Assembly: GCA_033816765.1 (NCBI GenBank)
Contig: CM066292.1
Coordinates: 4,960,001-5,024,000, forward strand
Source: Nothopassalora personata
Lineage: Eukaryota > Ascomycota > Dothideomycetes > Mycosphaerellales > Mycosphaerellaceae
DNA length: 64,000 nucleotides
Direction: 5' to 3'
Of this stretch, positions 40,250 to 50,134 are shown piece after piece (the first letter of the stretch is position 1; each line of letters begins with the position of its first letter). The notes beneath the pieces are model-generated. The model was not told the DNA's origin and ran no database searches. It saw only the letters and a list, made by a program, of their open reading frames with translations. A program made the position numbers and the translations under genes.

Positions 40250-43200
40250 TTACTTCTCCTTAACGCCTTATAGTCGGCTACTATACGATCCGCATTCGCG
40301 AGGCCCTCCGCCGGTTCCTAGCTATTATACTCCTCTAGCTAGTCCTTCTACTAGACTAGATACTGTAGCTTGCCCTTACGCTTACGCCTATCTAGTACTG
40401 CCTCTACCTTATACTCTCCGTCCTTATTAGCTAGAGGGGGTACGGGTCCATCCTTATCGCTACCAATATACGGCTCGAGGAGAGAGATATAGAAGACGTT
40501 ATAGAGCCTTAAGTCGGCTAGTAGCGCTAGGCGGTACGCCTACGAACCGATAGCGTCCGTAATGCGGTATAGGCCGATAAACTTCGGACCTATCTTCTTC
40601 TTTAGCACTACTAACTTGAGGTTCTTCGTTAATAATAGGACTAAGTTACCTACGCGGTAGGTCTTAGCTTAGTAGGTCTTATTATAGTAGCGAGCCTAGC
40701 TTTCTACTGTAGCCTTCTATCGCTCCTCGAGTGTAGCGCGTAGTTTTCGCATACGACTCGTAGCTATTACCGCTACTAGTACTTCCCCCCCCCTAGGTCT
40801 CGTCTCGAGATCCAGTTAGTATAGGGGCAATCTTAGGTCGCTAACCGTACGCTATTTCGAACGGACTTATCCGTAGTGTTAGGTAGATGCTATTATTAGC
40901 TACGAATTTAGCAACTGTAAGCTACTTAGCCCACTTAGTTTAATTGTTACTGTAGTAATAACGAAGGTATTGTTCGAGGGTTTAGTTTACCCTCTTAGTT
41001 TAGCCGTTAGTCTAAGGGTAAAAGGCCGTAGATAGCTTACGCTTTACACGCGCCTCGAAGTAGAAGTTACTCTAAAACTAACTAGTAAAGACCGGACCTC
41101 GGTCGCTTACTATACCTAACGGGACACTATAGTGTTGCACGACTTCGTCTCGTAGGAGCCTCGTAAGCTCTACGGCTATGCAAGTCTTCGTCGTCGGGAT
41201 GTATAAGCTTATTTTTAAGTAGCGATCGACTATTACTAGGATCGCATTATACACGTAACCGGCTCGCGTGCTTAGAGGTAGGTCCGTAATAAAATCTATA
41301 GTGATTTCCTACTACGGTCGCTCCGGTCTAGGAAGCGGTTATAGCTCGCCGTAGGGTCGATAGCGCCTCGCCTTCGAACCCTAGTAGGTTCTATAGGCTT
41401 GGACGTATTGTTTCACGTCCATACTAAGTAAGTCCTACTAATAATTACGTCGTAACAGCTCTTTAGTCTTAGTCCTTCTAAAGTAACCCGCGAGGACGTC
41501 GTCGTAGTACATACAAATTAGATACGACCTAATTGCGTAATCCCTAGGTACTACGATCGCGTCTCCGTAGTACATAAGGTTATCCTTTATATACTATCCC
41601 TTAGCGTCCCTCGCGCTTAGCGCCTACGCTAAGCATACGACACACTAGTCGTCTTACTACTACGCGATCTTTATTAAGAGTAGGATTAACTTACTCGTCG
41701 AGCTATAAGCTTAACCCTATATTACTATAGCGCACACTACTACTAGTAAAGACGGCTTGTCTTAATAGGGAAGGTTACCTCTCCGTACTGCTATCGCCGC
41801 GCCTATGTCGCCCTACATCGCCTCGTAGGTAGTAAGCACGCGCTTCACCGTCGGCTTGCTTGTCCCTTCTAGAGACTCCTTCTAGAAAGATAGCTTACTT
41901 TATAAGGTAGGTGGCAAGTTCGAAGTTTGTTACGTTATAGCTACGTAGTTACTACGTCTCGAAGGCGCGTCGGCTAGGTTAGTCTTACCCGGCCGATGCT
42001 CTACTATAAAATTAAAAGACTATAGGAACGTAGCCTATCGAGCTTACCGCCTATTTAGCTACTTTACTATTATAAAGCCCTATAGGTTAGCGTAGTCGAC
42101 TAGTACTCGTACCGTATACGTAGCGCCCTCTAAGTATAGCCTCTAATACTTAAAAGCCTTAACTACTGTAAGTAGCTCCTAATCGTGCGTCTCGTAGTTA
42201 CACTTAGCTAGTATTATCTTACGTGAATAGAACGCGATAGGATACTACTTAGCACTAAACAATTAGGATATAATACCTACGATCGCGAAACCTAAGGCAT
42301 CCGTCTCGACTCGCGTGCGTAGCGTAGTGTTACGGTTCGGATGAAGGACGGTGCAGGACGTGGCATGGGGAGGAAGAATCAGAAGACACGAACCAATCGC
42401 TAGGAAGAGAAAGGGACCCCACGTCCGGGTCACGTGCACGACCGCGCGCTTAGTGCATGGTCGAACACGACCGCAGAAGTAGCGTATGGACGTACACGAC
42501 CACACGACCAGACGACCGGTCGAGTGGACAGACGGACATCTAACACCGGATGGCATACGAACCTCCTTTGTATTTAGGAACGCTAGAAACCCTTATGGTT
42601 CTGATGCGTTCAACTCATGTTACTATCTCACTGATTGGAATACAACTCTTATTCCTATCATTCATCTTCGCTCAGCTTGCTTCAGCCTCTCCAAAGAATA
42701 ATACCGCCACGTGACTTGACTTATCTCTCTTTTGAGACTAGCCCTGGAACGAGACAATAACACGTAGGATCGAAGTGCCTAAGTATTAGTGCACCTAAGA
42801 ATCCGGCCTTAAGCTATCGAAACGCCTACTCTTCGCTTAAGGTCTACGTAAGAGGGCCGTGCTTCTTGCCGTCCTTAGATCCCTTTAGTAGGTCCGTTAG
42901 GGGCTTGTAGACCCTTAAGTATCCTTCTATAAAACGCCGGTAGAAGTTATAAAACCTAAGGAAGGACTAGACCTTATAAAAGGTCGTAGGTGTAGGCTAT
43001 TCCTCGATAGCGGCTACCCTGCTCCTGTCTATTGACACGCCTACGGCGCTTACGACAAACCTAAGGAACTCTATACTCTCCTAGAAGAAGTGACACTTCT
43101 TAGGGTTTACGAACAGGGTAAACTTTCGTAGCCTCTCTAGTACCGCGCGTACGGCTCGCACGTGTACCTTACGCGTCTCGCTGTAGATGAGGATATTATC

Positions 43201-43860
43201 TAGGTAGACTACGTAAATGTTATTAACTAAGCCGGTTAGCGCCTTATTAATATACCCTTAAAAGGTTGCCGGTGCGTTAGTTAACCCGAACGGTATTACT
43301 AGGTACTTGTAGTGTCCGTATCGCGTACGAAACGTAGTCTTCTACTTATCGCCTCGCTTAATAGGGATACGATGGCAGGCGTCCTTTAAATCGATTATAG
43401 TAAAGAACCTAGAACCTAACAGCCTATCTAGCGTCTCGCTAATTAGGGGTAGGGGGTATCGGTTCTTTACTATAATCTTATTTAGGCCTCTATAATTAAC
43501 ATAGAGCCTAAGAGTACTATTCTTCTTTAGCACGAATAGGATAGGCGCACCCGCCTCGCTTACGGACCGCCTAATCTACCCCTTCTCTATTGCTTACGTA
43601 AGGTACTCCTTTAAGGCCTCTAACTTAGTTAAGGACTAGTAGTATAGCGGCTTAAAAGGGGGTTTCTTTCCTTTAACGAGATTAATCGCATACTTAACCC
43701 CGTCGGGTATCTTACGCTTCGCCTACTTATTAGGTACGTATACATCTCGGAAGTCTACAAATTCTTTAGGCTACGAGGGGCCCTCTCCTTGAGGTACTAC
43801 TATAGTAATAGCCCGAACACTTATCGTATAAACCTGCTTTAAGCTCTCGAGATCCTTAAG
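40250..43860 (-). pseudogene. G2 copy 2 pol remnant
   Basis: The minus-strand counterpart of 30150-33757. The chromodomain end is at about 40315-40430, integrase at about 40860-41500, RNase H at about 41990-42290 (split by the solo LTR) and RT at about 42780-43650. A 63-codon open piece at 43342-43533 reads R-L-Y-V-N-Y-R-G-L-N, the RT block R-L-x-V-D-Y-R with Asp changed to Asn. It is inactive. Confidence 0.75.
42328..42762. mobile_element. Un-RIPped 435 bp solo LTR
   Basis: TGTTACGG...AATAACA is flanked by CGTAG (42323-42327 and 42763-42767), and G2 copy 1 has the uninterrupted site near 31690. Base composition is normal, with many CA/TG. It is related to the RIPped Copia LTR fragment at 35765-35903 and to the 38 bp mini-LTR at 10424-10461. 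The open frames at 42263-42556 and 42486-42701 are incidental. The mid-part has short GACGACC/ACGACCA-type repeats (about 42480-42525). Confidence 0.9.
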
Positions 43861-43879
43861 GAACTCGCGTGCGTTACGC

Positions 43880-45560
43880 TACTAAACCGTAGGCGTCTCT
43901 ACACCGTAGTACCACTAGTTATCCTTATCGGCCTTCACTATCCGATTACGATGCCGCTAGGGTCTACCTAAAATTACTAATGGCCTACCTATAGGCACCG
44001 TGTAGTAGATAGCGTTACTTACGCGCTCTACTCCCGCGTTATTAGCAAGTCGTAGCCGAACCGTAAAGGCGCCGTAGCAATACCCTAGGTTATGCGTATA
44101 CGACTCTAACTTCGGTAGCCTTACCCTATTAATAGGTTGCATTTAATGTCGGAGTACATACTTATACGACACTAGGCTAAGATCCGTACAGTTATCTAGG
44201 AGAAACGTAGCCTCGCGAAAGCCCTTACGAGTCTCGACTACGCCTCGCAAGTAACGCGCTAGACACGCATCTACTCGCCTTAAGGGGTCGACTTTAGGAA
44301 AACTCGGACTTAGGAGCGACCCACTTATAGTCCTCTACCTTTTCCCTAGTCGCTGCGATAGACATATATCTACTCGCCTTAAGGGGTCGACTTTAGGAAA
44401 ACTCGGACTTAGGAGCGACCTACTTCTAGTCCTCTACCTTTTCCCTAGTCGCTACCCTTCTTAGTTAGAGCCTTCGTAGCGTCTACCCTACGAACCGCTT
44501 GCGCGCTACGGTCCTTCTATAGGTGCCTGTTCGGGCAATCCGTCTTAATATAACCCTTCTTATAGCATCTATAGCACTCCGCTTTAGTCCTATCGAAGGT
44601 TATAGACGATCCGCCGGCGTCCCGCTAGTAACTCGCACCCGGGTCGCGCGACGCCTAACTATGCTTCTACTACTTCGAGCTACGATCGCTTCGCCCTTAG
44701 TTGCCCTTAGTCTCTCGCCTACGGCGACTATACTGCCCGCGGTCGTGCCCTCCGCTACTACGCTCCGTGCTTTTAATACGCGAAGCTAGGATTACTAGTT
44801 CCTCTCTAGTTGTTAGGATGTTATAAAACTTAACGATTGCGGACCGTAGGCTAGGCGTGAGCTTAGCGAGTATATGTCGTACGCGTTACGCCTCCGTATA
44901 GTCCCCTAACTGATCCTCTATAACATCTAGCTTAGTCGTAAACTAACGCACTGTCTACTTGTCCTTCTATTTTACCGCCTTATACTCTAACATTACGTTA
45001 AGCACGCGGTTTATAGGATCACCGTATACGTCTCGATAGAACTCCTTAAAGTCCTAGTATGTATACCCTTTAAGGTCAAGGACGCTATAGTTAGCGTACT
45101 ATCGCTTACTTGCCTCTCCGCTTAGGTATATAACCCTATATAGGACCTTTAACTCGTTTGTCGTATACGTGCCGCCTAAGAGGGTAAAGATAAGAGAGAG
45201 CTCGCTTAGGAATACCCGTGCTTTCTTAATCGAGTCCCCTCTAAAAGGCGTAGGTTCTTTAAGACGTAAACGTGTCGCGTGCGATGCGACCGCGCCTCGA
45301 GCTGCGATATTATCGTTAGTTACTATAGATAGAGGAGGGGGAGGGGGAGTAGGGGATAGTTCTCCGCCGGATTCGCCCTAAGGGTCCGCCGGCGGCACGC
45401 TTACGTCCCGCAAGATCTCTAACTGTTTAATCTCCCTCTATATCTCCTTCTCCTTAACCTCTACCCGAAGGGCATCCCTCCTTACGACTAAGGCTGCACG
45501 CCTCGCTTGTTACTGGGCCCTAGGGCTTAGGGGAGCCGTAGGCGTAGCGCTACTATCGTC
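43880..45560 (-). pseudogene. G2 copy 2 gag/protease remnant
   Basis: The counterpart of 29000-30300 on minus. The zinc knuckle region is at about 44530-44580 and the protease region at about 44110-44200. A ~99 bp tandem duplication (44269-44455) lies between them. RIP stops are throughout. Open minus frames such as 43957-44142 are fragments of the real frame; + frames such as 44523-44789 are shadows. Confidence 0.6.
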
Positions 45561-45612
45561 GCGTTCGGACTCTATAGCGTGTATGGATTGTAACGAAGAG
45601 AAGAATTAGAAC

Positions 45613-45809
45613 TGTTAAAGGGATGTCGCAATGTATAGCACGCCCACGACCTGCTAGTCGTAGATGAACTAATTCTTGCCTTTTGTTTAAGACGCATCGC
45701 GCGTCGCAAGGTGTACTTATGCGTGTCACGTACGGCTTAGTAGCCGGTCGCGACCGCATGTCACATGCAAGGCCACATGTAGGGGTTAGCCACTGGGCTG
45801 CCCCTTACA
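45613..45809 (-). repeat. 5' LTR of G2 copy 2
   Basis: 197 bp, TGTTAAAGGG...CCCCTTACA, with TG/CA ends preserved, followed by TATAT. Confidence 0.92.
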
Positions 45810-45814
45810 TATAT

Positions 45815-46688
45815 CCTTAGGGATCAATTCTAGGGTAAATTCGGCCTTCGTAGGTTTATTAATAATATGTACGTTAGACCCCCTATCTAGTAGCTAGGAG
45901 TCCTTCTTAGACAAGTTATTAGAGGAGTATACCCCCTAGGTCTTAATTACGCGTAGTCCGTATAACCCTCTTAGTCTCGAATCCGTTCCCTCTACTCTTT
46001 AGTCTTTGTTTAAGTTAGACTAAGGATCTTTTATAAGTCTAAGGGCCTCTAGATCCTTATATCTAGTTGCTTAGAGCTTATAGAATTAAGGATTGTCCTT
46101 TAGATACTTACGGTAGGTCTTTAGCTAACTCCTCTAGGTATTATCTATACTTGCCTAAGGTAGTCGTAAGTAATAGTTAACGATATTATACTTCCTAAGG
46201 AATTAATATACCTTGTTAGGAGGTTTTCTAGTTATCTTAGTATATATTTACCTTAGGCGATCCCTCGTTATCTTTTCTAGGAGATAACTAGTAGTCTATT
46301 AGTCCCCTAATATAGTAAATAAGACGCTCTTCTTAGTATTACTATTTACCTTATACTTACTAGGGTTCCTTCTAGTAAATTTAAGATACCTCTAAATAGC
46401 ATCTTTAAGGTTATTGCTTAACTCTACGATAATTCTACCCTTAGCTATATCGATAGTGTCCTTAATTATGCGGTATAGGTTATCTTTTACATATAGAGTA
46501 AGAAAATAGCCCCTCTATCTAAGCTTTTAGTTAAGCTTAAGCTACTTTATAAGAAATTAGTCGATATTCTTACTCTTAGGTCTCTTTATAAGCTTATCGT
46601 ATTAGCTCTAAAGAATTACCCTTCTACTCTTAGTCTTAGGCTCTAGCTTAGCTTTAATATATATCTACTAAGTAGAGAGGGTATCTAG
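45815..46688 (-). mobile_element. Copia element, upstream segment (RIPped)
   Basis: A continuation of the Copia element beyond G2 copy 2, with the same AT-rich RIPped composition. It is expected to hold the Gag and N-terminal Pol part on minus, but no motif is clear enough to name. It is interrupted at 46688 by repeat D. Confidence 0.6.
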
Positions 46689-47058
46689 TATTAACGACTA
46701 ATGGGTTGTGTTAACCTTAGGTTTAGAGGGGGGCCCTTAGGTCCAACTTGCCCTAATTTCATTTAGGTTTAATTGGACATTTAGGCAAGCTAGCAGAACC
46801 TGGTATAGCTGTTAAGATATATACTACGTAGTTAAGCATTGTAAGCGTAGCATTAAGGCAACAATTCAATTCATACCTCTCGAGTAGAGGGCATAGGGGA
46901 TTAAGTCCGCTAATCCTCTTGTTTATCTAGCTACTACGCTGCTCGTTACGTGACCTAATTTCACGGTCCCGGGACCGGCAAATACTCCTGCTTACATAAG
47001 CACCGCTCCATACCACCACAACTCGGACAGGCCTACATAGGGTGGTTAGTAGACATTA
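46689..47058 (+). repeat. Terminal repeat copy D, solitary
   Basis: A 370 bp uninterrupted member of the A-E repeat, not next to any R1 sequence. It is flanked by CTAG at 46685-46688 and 47059-47062, a possible 4 bp target duplication (a TA duplication is also compatible). Palindrome core 46964-46977. This copy shows that the repeat can exist alone, as a solo LTR or a small non-autonomous transposon. Confidence 0.8.
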
Positions 47059-47720
47059 CTAGTTAGCTAAGAAGGTCGTTAATATACATTTAGGGAATAG
47101 CCCTCTCGAAGTAGGATTTTAGGGAACGTTTACGAGTTATAAAGTCCTCGTATTCTTTCTTCTAATCCCTATATATCGTATACCGGAGGTTGTACGATAT
47201 GCTAATTCTACTAAGTAGGGTCTATATAGCTATATTATTATCTTTAGTAGGAGGGTTAGGTAGAGGGCCTATAACCGGTTCCTAAGGTTTAGGTAATAGA
47301 TCGAGATCTATTTCCTAGGTTGTCGTACCGTCCTATAACTTCCCTTCTATATACTTCTATAAGTCTATTCTAACTACTTTAGCCTAAGTCGAAAGGTAGA
47401 AGTTATTAAATATAGAGGGATCGTAGTAGTTTAGTTCCTTCGTTGCCGTAGTAGACGGGTAGTCCTAAAGGTATTACCTAAGATCTATTATATACCTCGA
47501 TTAGGTCTAATAGATATATACAATTCCGAATAGAGACCCTAAGTTGCTTAACTCGGGCTTATAACTATAAAACTAGTAGAGATAGAAGTTTAGAACTAGG
47601 GTATTAAGTCTAGAAATTAGGGTATAAAAAACTATATTTATTATAAGTAGTAGTACCCTTAAGGTGCTTATATAAGTCTTCTTTTAATAAGAAGCCCTTA
47701 ATCCCTATAATTTAGTTACC
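47059..47720 (-). mobile_element. Copia element, 5' segment (RIPped), end uncertain
   Basis: A RIPped continuation of the Copia element. Composition returns to normal between about 47700 and 47780. No 5' LTR could be recognised, so the 5' end is probably lost. Confidence 0.5.
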
Positions 47721-48622
47721 TAATCTCATTTCCTAAAGACAAGTAATCACTATACTCAATTAGGTTATGTCACCCTTAAAACCTGCTATCTATGCATCAT
47801 CCTGGCGCTTTACATGATGCTAAGCAACTATGATCCGAAAACCTTCGTATCCTGCGAACACCATTATCAAACCCTACCTCGTTCTTCCGAGCAGATTTGA
47901 CGCTTACTAGACAATTCAGGCCTGCTGGAGCATCCCAGAATTAGCCTGCTCCAGGTTGACATTGTATGGGCGTCTTTATGCATCATTCGCCGAAGAGAAT
48001 AGCCGTTGATCCGAAGTTCTGCACCCTGACCCGTGTTGTGGGAAGCAGAGGCCTTCCATAGAACGGTAAGTGTTGTGACCAGCGGACTGTAACATTCCCC
48101 AATGTTATGCTATGTGGTCGCGGCAATCGGGCGGCAGTCCATCGGGACCACCGGCCTCGATGACTTGCCAATCGCTGCCGGCCCCAGCCCTCACAAAAGT
48201 CATTCGTGGCCGCTTGTCGATCATGGCCGCAACTACCGAGTGGACTTGTCAGCTTGTCAGCTTGTCGGCATGTCAGTCTTGATCCCTATATTTATGCAAC
48301 TACGTCGATTGATGCTCTACAACGAGCACACCCTTCCAAAACTCCCGACCATTGAACACAAAACGCCGAAGCATGGTTATGGCAGCGACAGTAGCTGACC
48401 AACCAAATTCGAACGAGTTGCTGCTTCGCCACAGATGCTAGCGACCCGGCAGAATGTCATGTTAGGTCTTAAGGTCCCCAACACATACCCAGGAGGACCG
48501 CTACGTAAGGTCGAATCAGTATTCCCGAAAGGTTCTCCCGCCACAAAAACAAGAAACTCACAGCATCGTTCCAAATATCGACCTCCAGAGAAAATAACCA
48601 CAATCCAAACACATCAATATCC
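47721..48622. other. Border region without a supported gene
   Basis: Transition from the transposon nest to unique DNA. Short open frames on both strands overlap each other without protein-like features. No RNA gene or repeat was recognised. Confidence 0.5.
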
Positions 48623-48799
48623 ATGGAGTTCACACAACAAATTTTTCCACGTCCGGGGAAGACGTACCGCAATTCGACCCACGATCGCATCTTGCTAAAG
48701 AAAACTACCTTCGATAACAAAGGGAAGACGGTCGTTATCACCGGCGGAGCCACGAGCGTCGGGCTATCAATTGCAATGTCGTTCGCAGAAGCTAGGTAA
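48623..48799 (+). pseudogene. Short-chain dehydrogenase, N-terminal fragment
   Basis: A 58-codon frame from the ATG at 48623, containing K-T-T-F followed by G-K-T-V-V-I-T-G-G-A-T-S-V-G-L-S-I-A, the Rossmann nucleotide-binding start (T-G-G-x3-G-x-G/A-I) of the SDR family. Full SDRs have about 250-300 residues. Here TAA at 48797 ends the protein, and no YxxxK catalytic motif follows before the monooxygenase remnant. The SVG replaces the usual GIG. The sequence AG|GTAAAG at the end could be an intron donor, but no SDR continuation is visible downstream. Likely a truncated pseudogene. Confidence 0.6.
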
Positions 48800-48835
48800 A
48801 GAAGGGGGTCGGGCTACTTTCTGAAGGCCGCAAAA

Positions 48836-49929
48836 ATGGATAAGAATGCAGACCCTAACAGGATCGCTACCATCATCCTCGACACGTTGAATTCTTGCCG
48901 AACCAAGAAATATTACGAAAGAGTTTCTCGCGTCTTCTGGCCACTGGAAAGATCATCCCGCATCATCTCTGAATTCTCACACCCTCAAGGGCGCCAATAA
49001 TGTGATCGATTTCCTGACAGACAACCCGGCAGTCAGAGAAATCACCATCGAGCGGGTCACAGACTTCCGCAAACCACACCGTAGACCACTGAATCTGATC
49101 GGCGATCCAGAGGGCATAACATTCCACGTGAGCTTCCGAGCGAGCCATGGGACGGGACGAGGTGTCATCCGTCTGCTTGACGAAGGCAAAGGATGGGGAT
49201 CTTTACTGTTATTTTGTCTTTGCAGGAAATCGATGGTCATGAAGAAACTGCAGGAACCAATGGGGCCTAATGCCCATTTCGATGATGAAAATAGTAACAG
49301 CCGGAATTGGTAGGATAGAGGGACTGATGCGAATAGGTTCAAGGATAGGGCTCCGACGGTTGTGACCGTGGGTGCCGGTCAAGCTGGTCTCATGGCTTCT
49401 GCACGGCTGAAGATGCAGCTTCAAATGCGACTACGGCCAAGACGACAGCGATCTCTTCGTGAGACATCTCCAGCGCGGCAGCGGCTACTATATCGACGTC
49501 GGCGCCTCAAAAATGATCGCAGACGGCAAGATCAAAGTCAAGCACGGCCAAGAGATTACCGAGATCACAGCGCATGAGCATAGCTTTGCTGACAATGTCA
49601 ACCTTGAAGCTGATAAGATTGTCTTCGCCACTGGCTATCAAAATCTACGTGCCCAAGCTCGGATCACGTTCAGAGGTGAAGTCGCAGATCGCGTAGGAGA
49701 CGTTGCGGGGTTCGACAAAGAAGGAGAGTTTCGCACGATCTACCAGGGCAGTGGACATCCTGGGTTCTGGTTCTTTGGTGGGAATCTTCCGCGGTGTAGG
49801 TACTATTCGAGGCTGCGAGCGCTGCAGATCAAGCCTATTGATACAGGTAACGGTGCGCGTGAGAGTGGTAACTGTAAGGTAAAGGAGGGGGAATGTCGAA
49901 GCCGTCGGATGATACAGCACGGGTTTTGA
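48836..49929 (+). pseudogene. Flavin-containing monooxygenase-like gene, decayed
   Basis: Pieces of one FMO-like protein lie in order but in different frames. First is an N-terminal part with W-K-D-H and T-L-K-G near 48950-49000, continuing into the open piece at 49002. A block L-Q-E-I-D-G-H-E-E-T-A-G (about 49222-49262) then ends in TAA. A dinucleotide-binding motif V-G-A-G-Q-A-G-L (about 49370-49395) follows. A C-terminal part has I-V-F-A-T-G-Y-Q-N (about 49620-49645) and G-G-N-L-P-R-C-R-Y-Y-S-R-L (about 49780-49815). Most of the ~250 residues expected between the GAGQAG motif and the ATGYQ motif are missing. Frameshifts, a stop and an internal deletion make it non-functional. The family oxidises nucleophilic N/S substrates or ketones using FAD and NADPH; the substrate is unknown. 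Confidence 0.7.
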
Positions 49930-50134
49930 ATTAGTGTCTGTAGATACCGCGTCGTCCAGTGCAAGTAACACCATAGCTGCTCTCGTTGTACCGCTACCTG
50001 CCTCTGTAGCGTGTCGCTGGTGCGTCAAACTTGGTGGTGCGCGCTCTTCCTCTATCTTCGCTTCTTTGTCTACTGAGCTCTTCGGTTCGGCACCATAAGC
50101 ATCGTGCCGCCAAGGTTCTGCTCGTAGTCATGAT

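Larger units (their letters stand above)
38676..45809 (-). mobile_element. G2 chromovirus, copy 2 (RIPped)
   Basis: A 7,134 bp minus-strand copy with 197 bp LTRs (38676-38872 and 45613-45809) and TSD TATAT (38671-38675, 45810-45814), inserted in the Copia element. It contains a 435 bp solo LTR (42328-42762) and a ~99 bp tandem duplication near 44269-44455, neither of which is in copy 1. The remaining colinearity with copy 1 is complete. The inner LTR (45613) is less RIPped than the outer one. Confidence 0.93.

Noticed and set aside
42480..42530. Possible CRISPR-like or minisatellite array (ACGACC-type units)
   Set aside because: Short, irregular and inside a solo LTR; no spacer structure.
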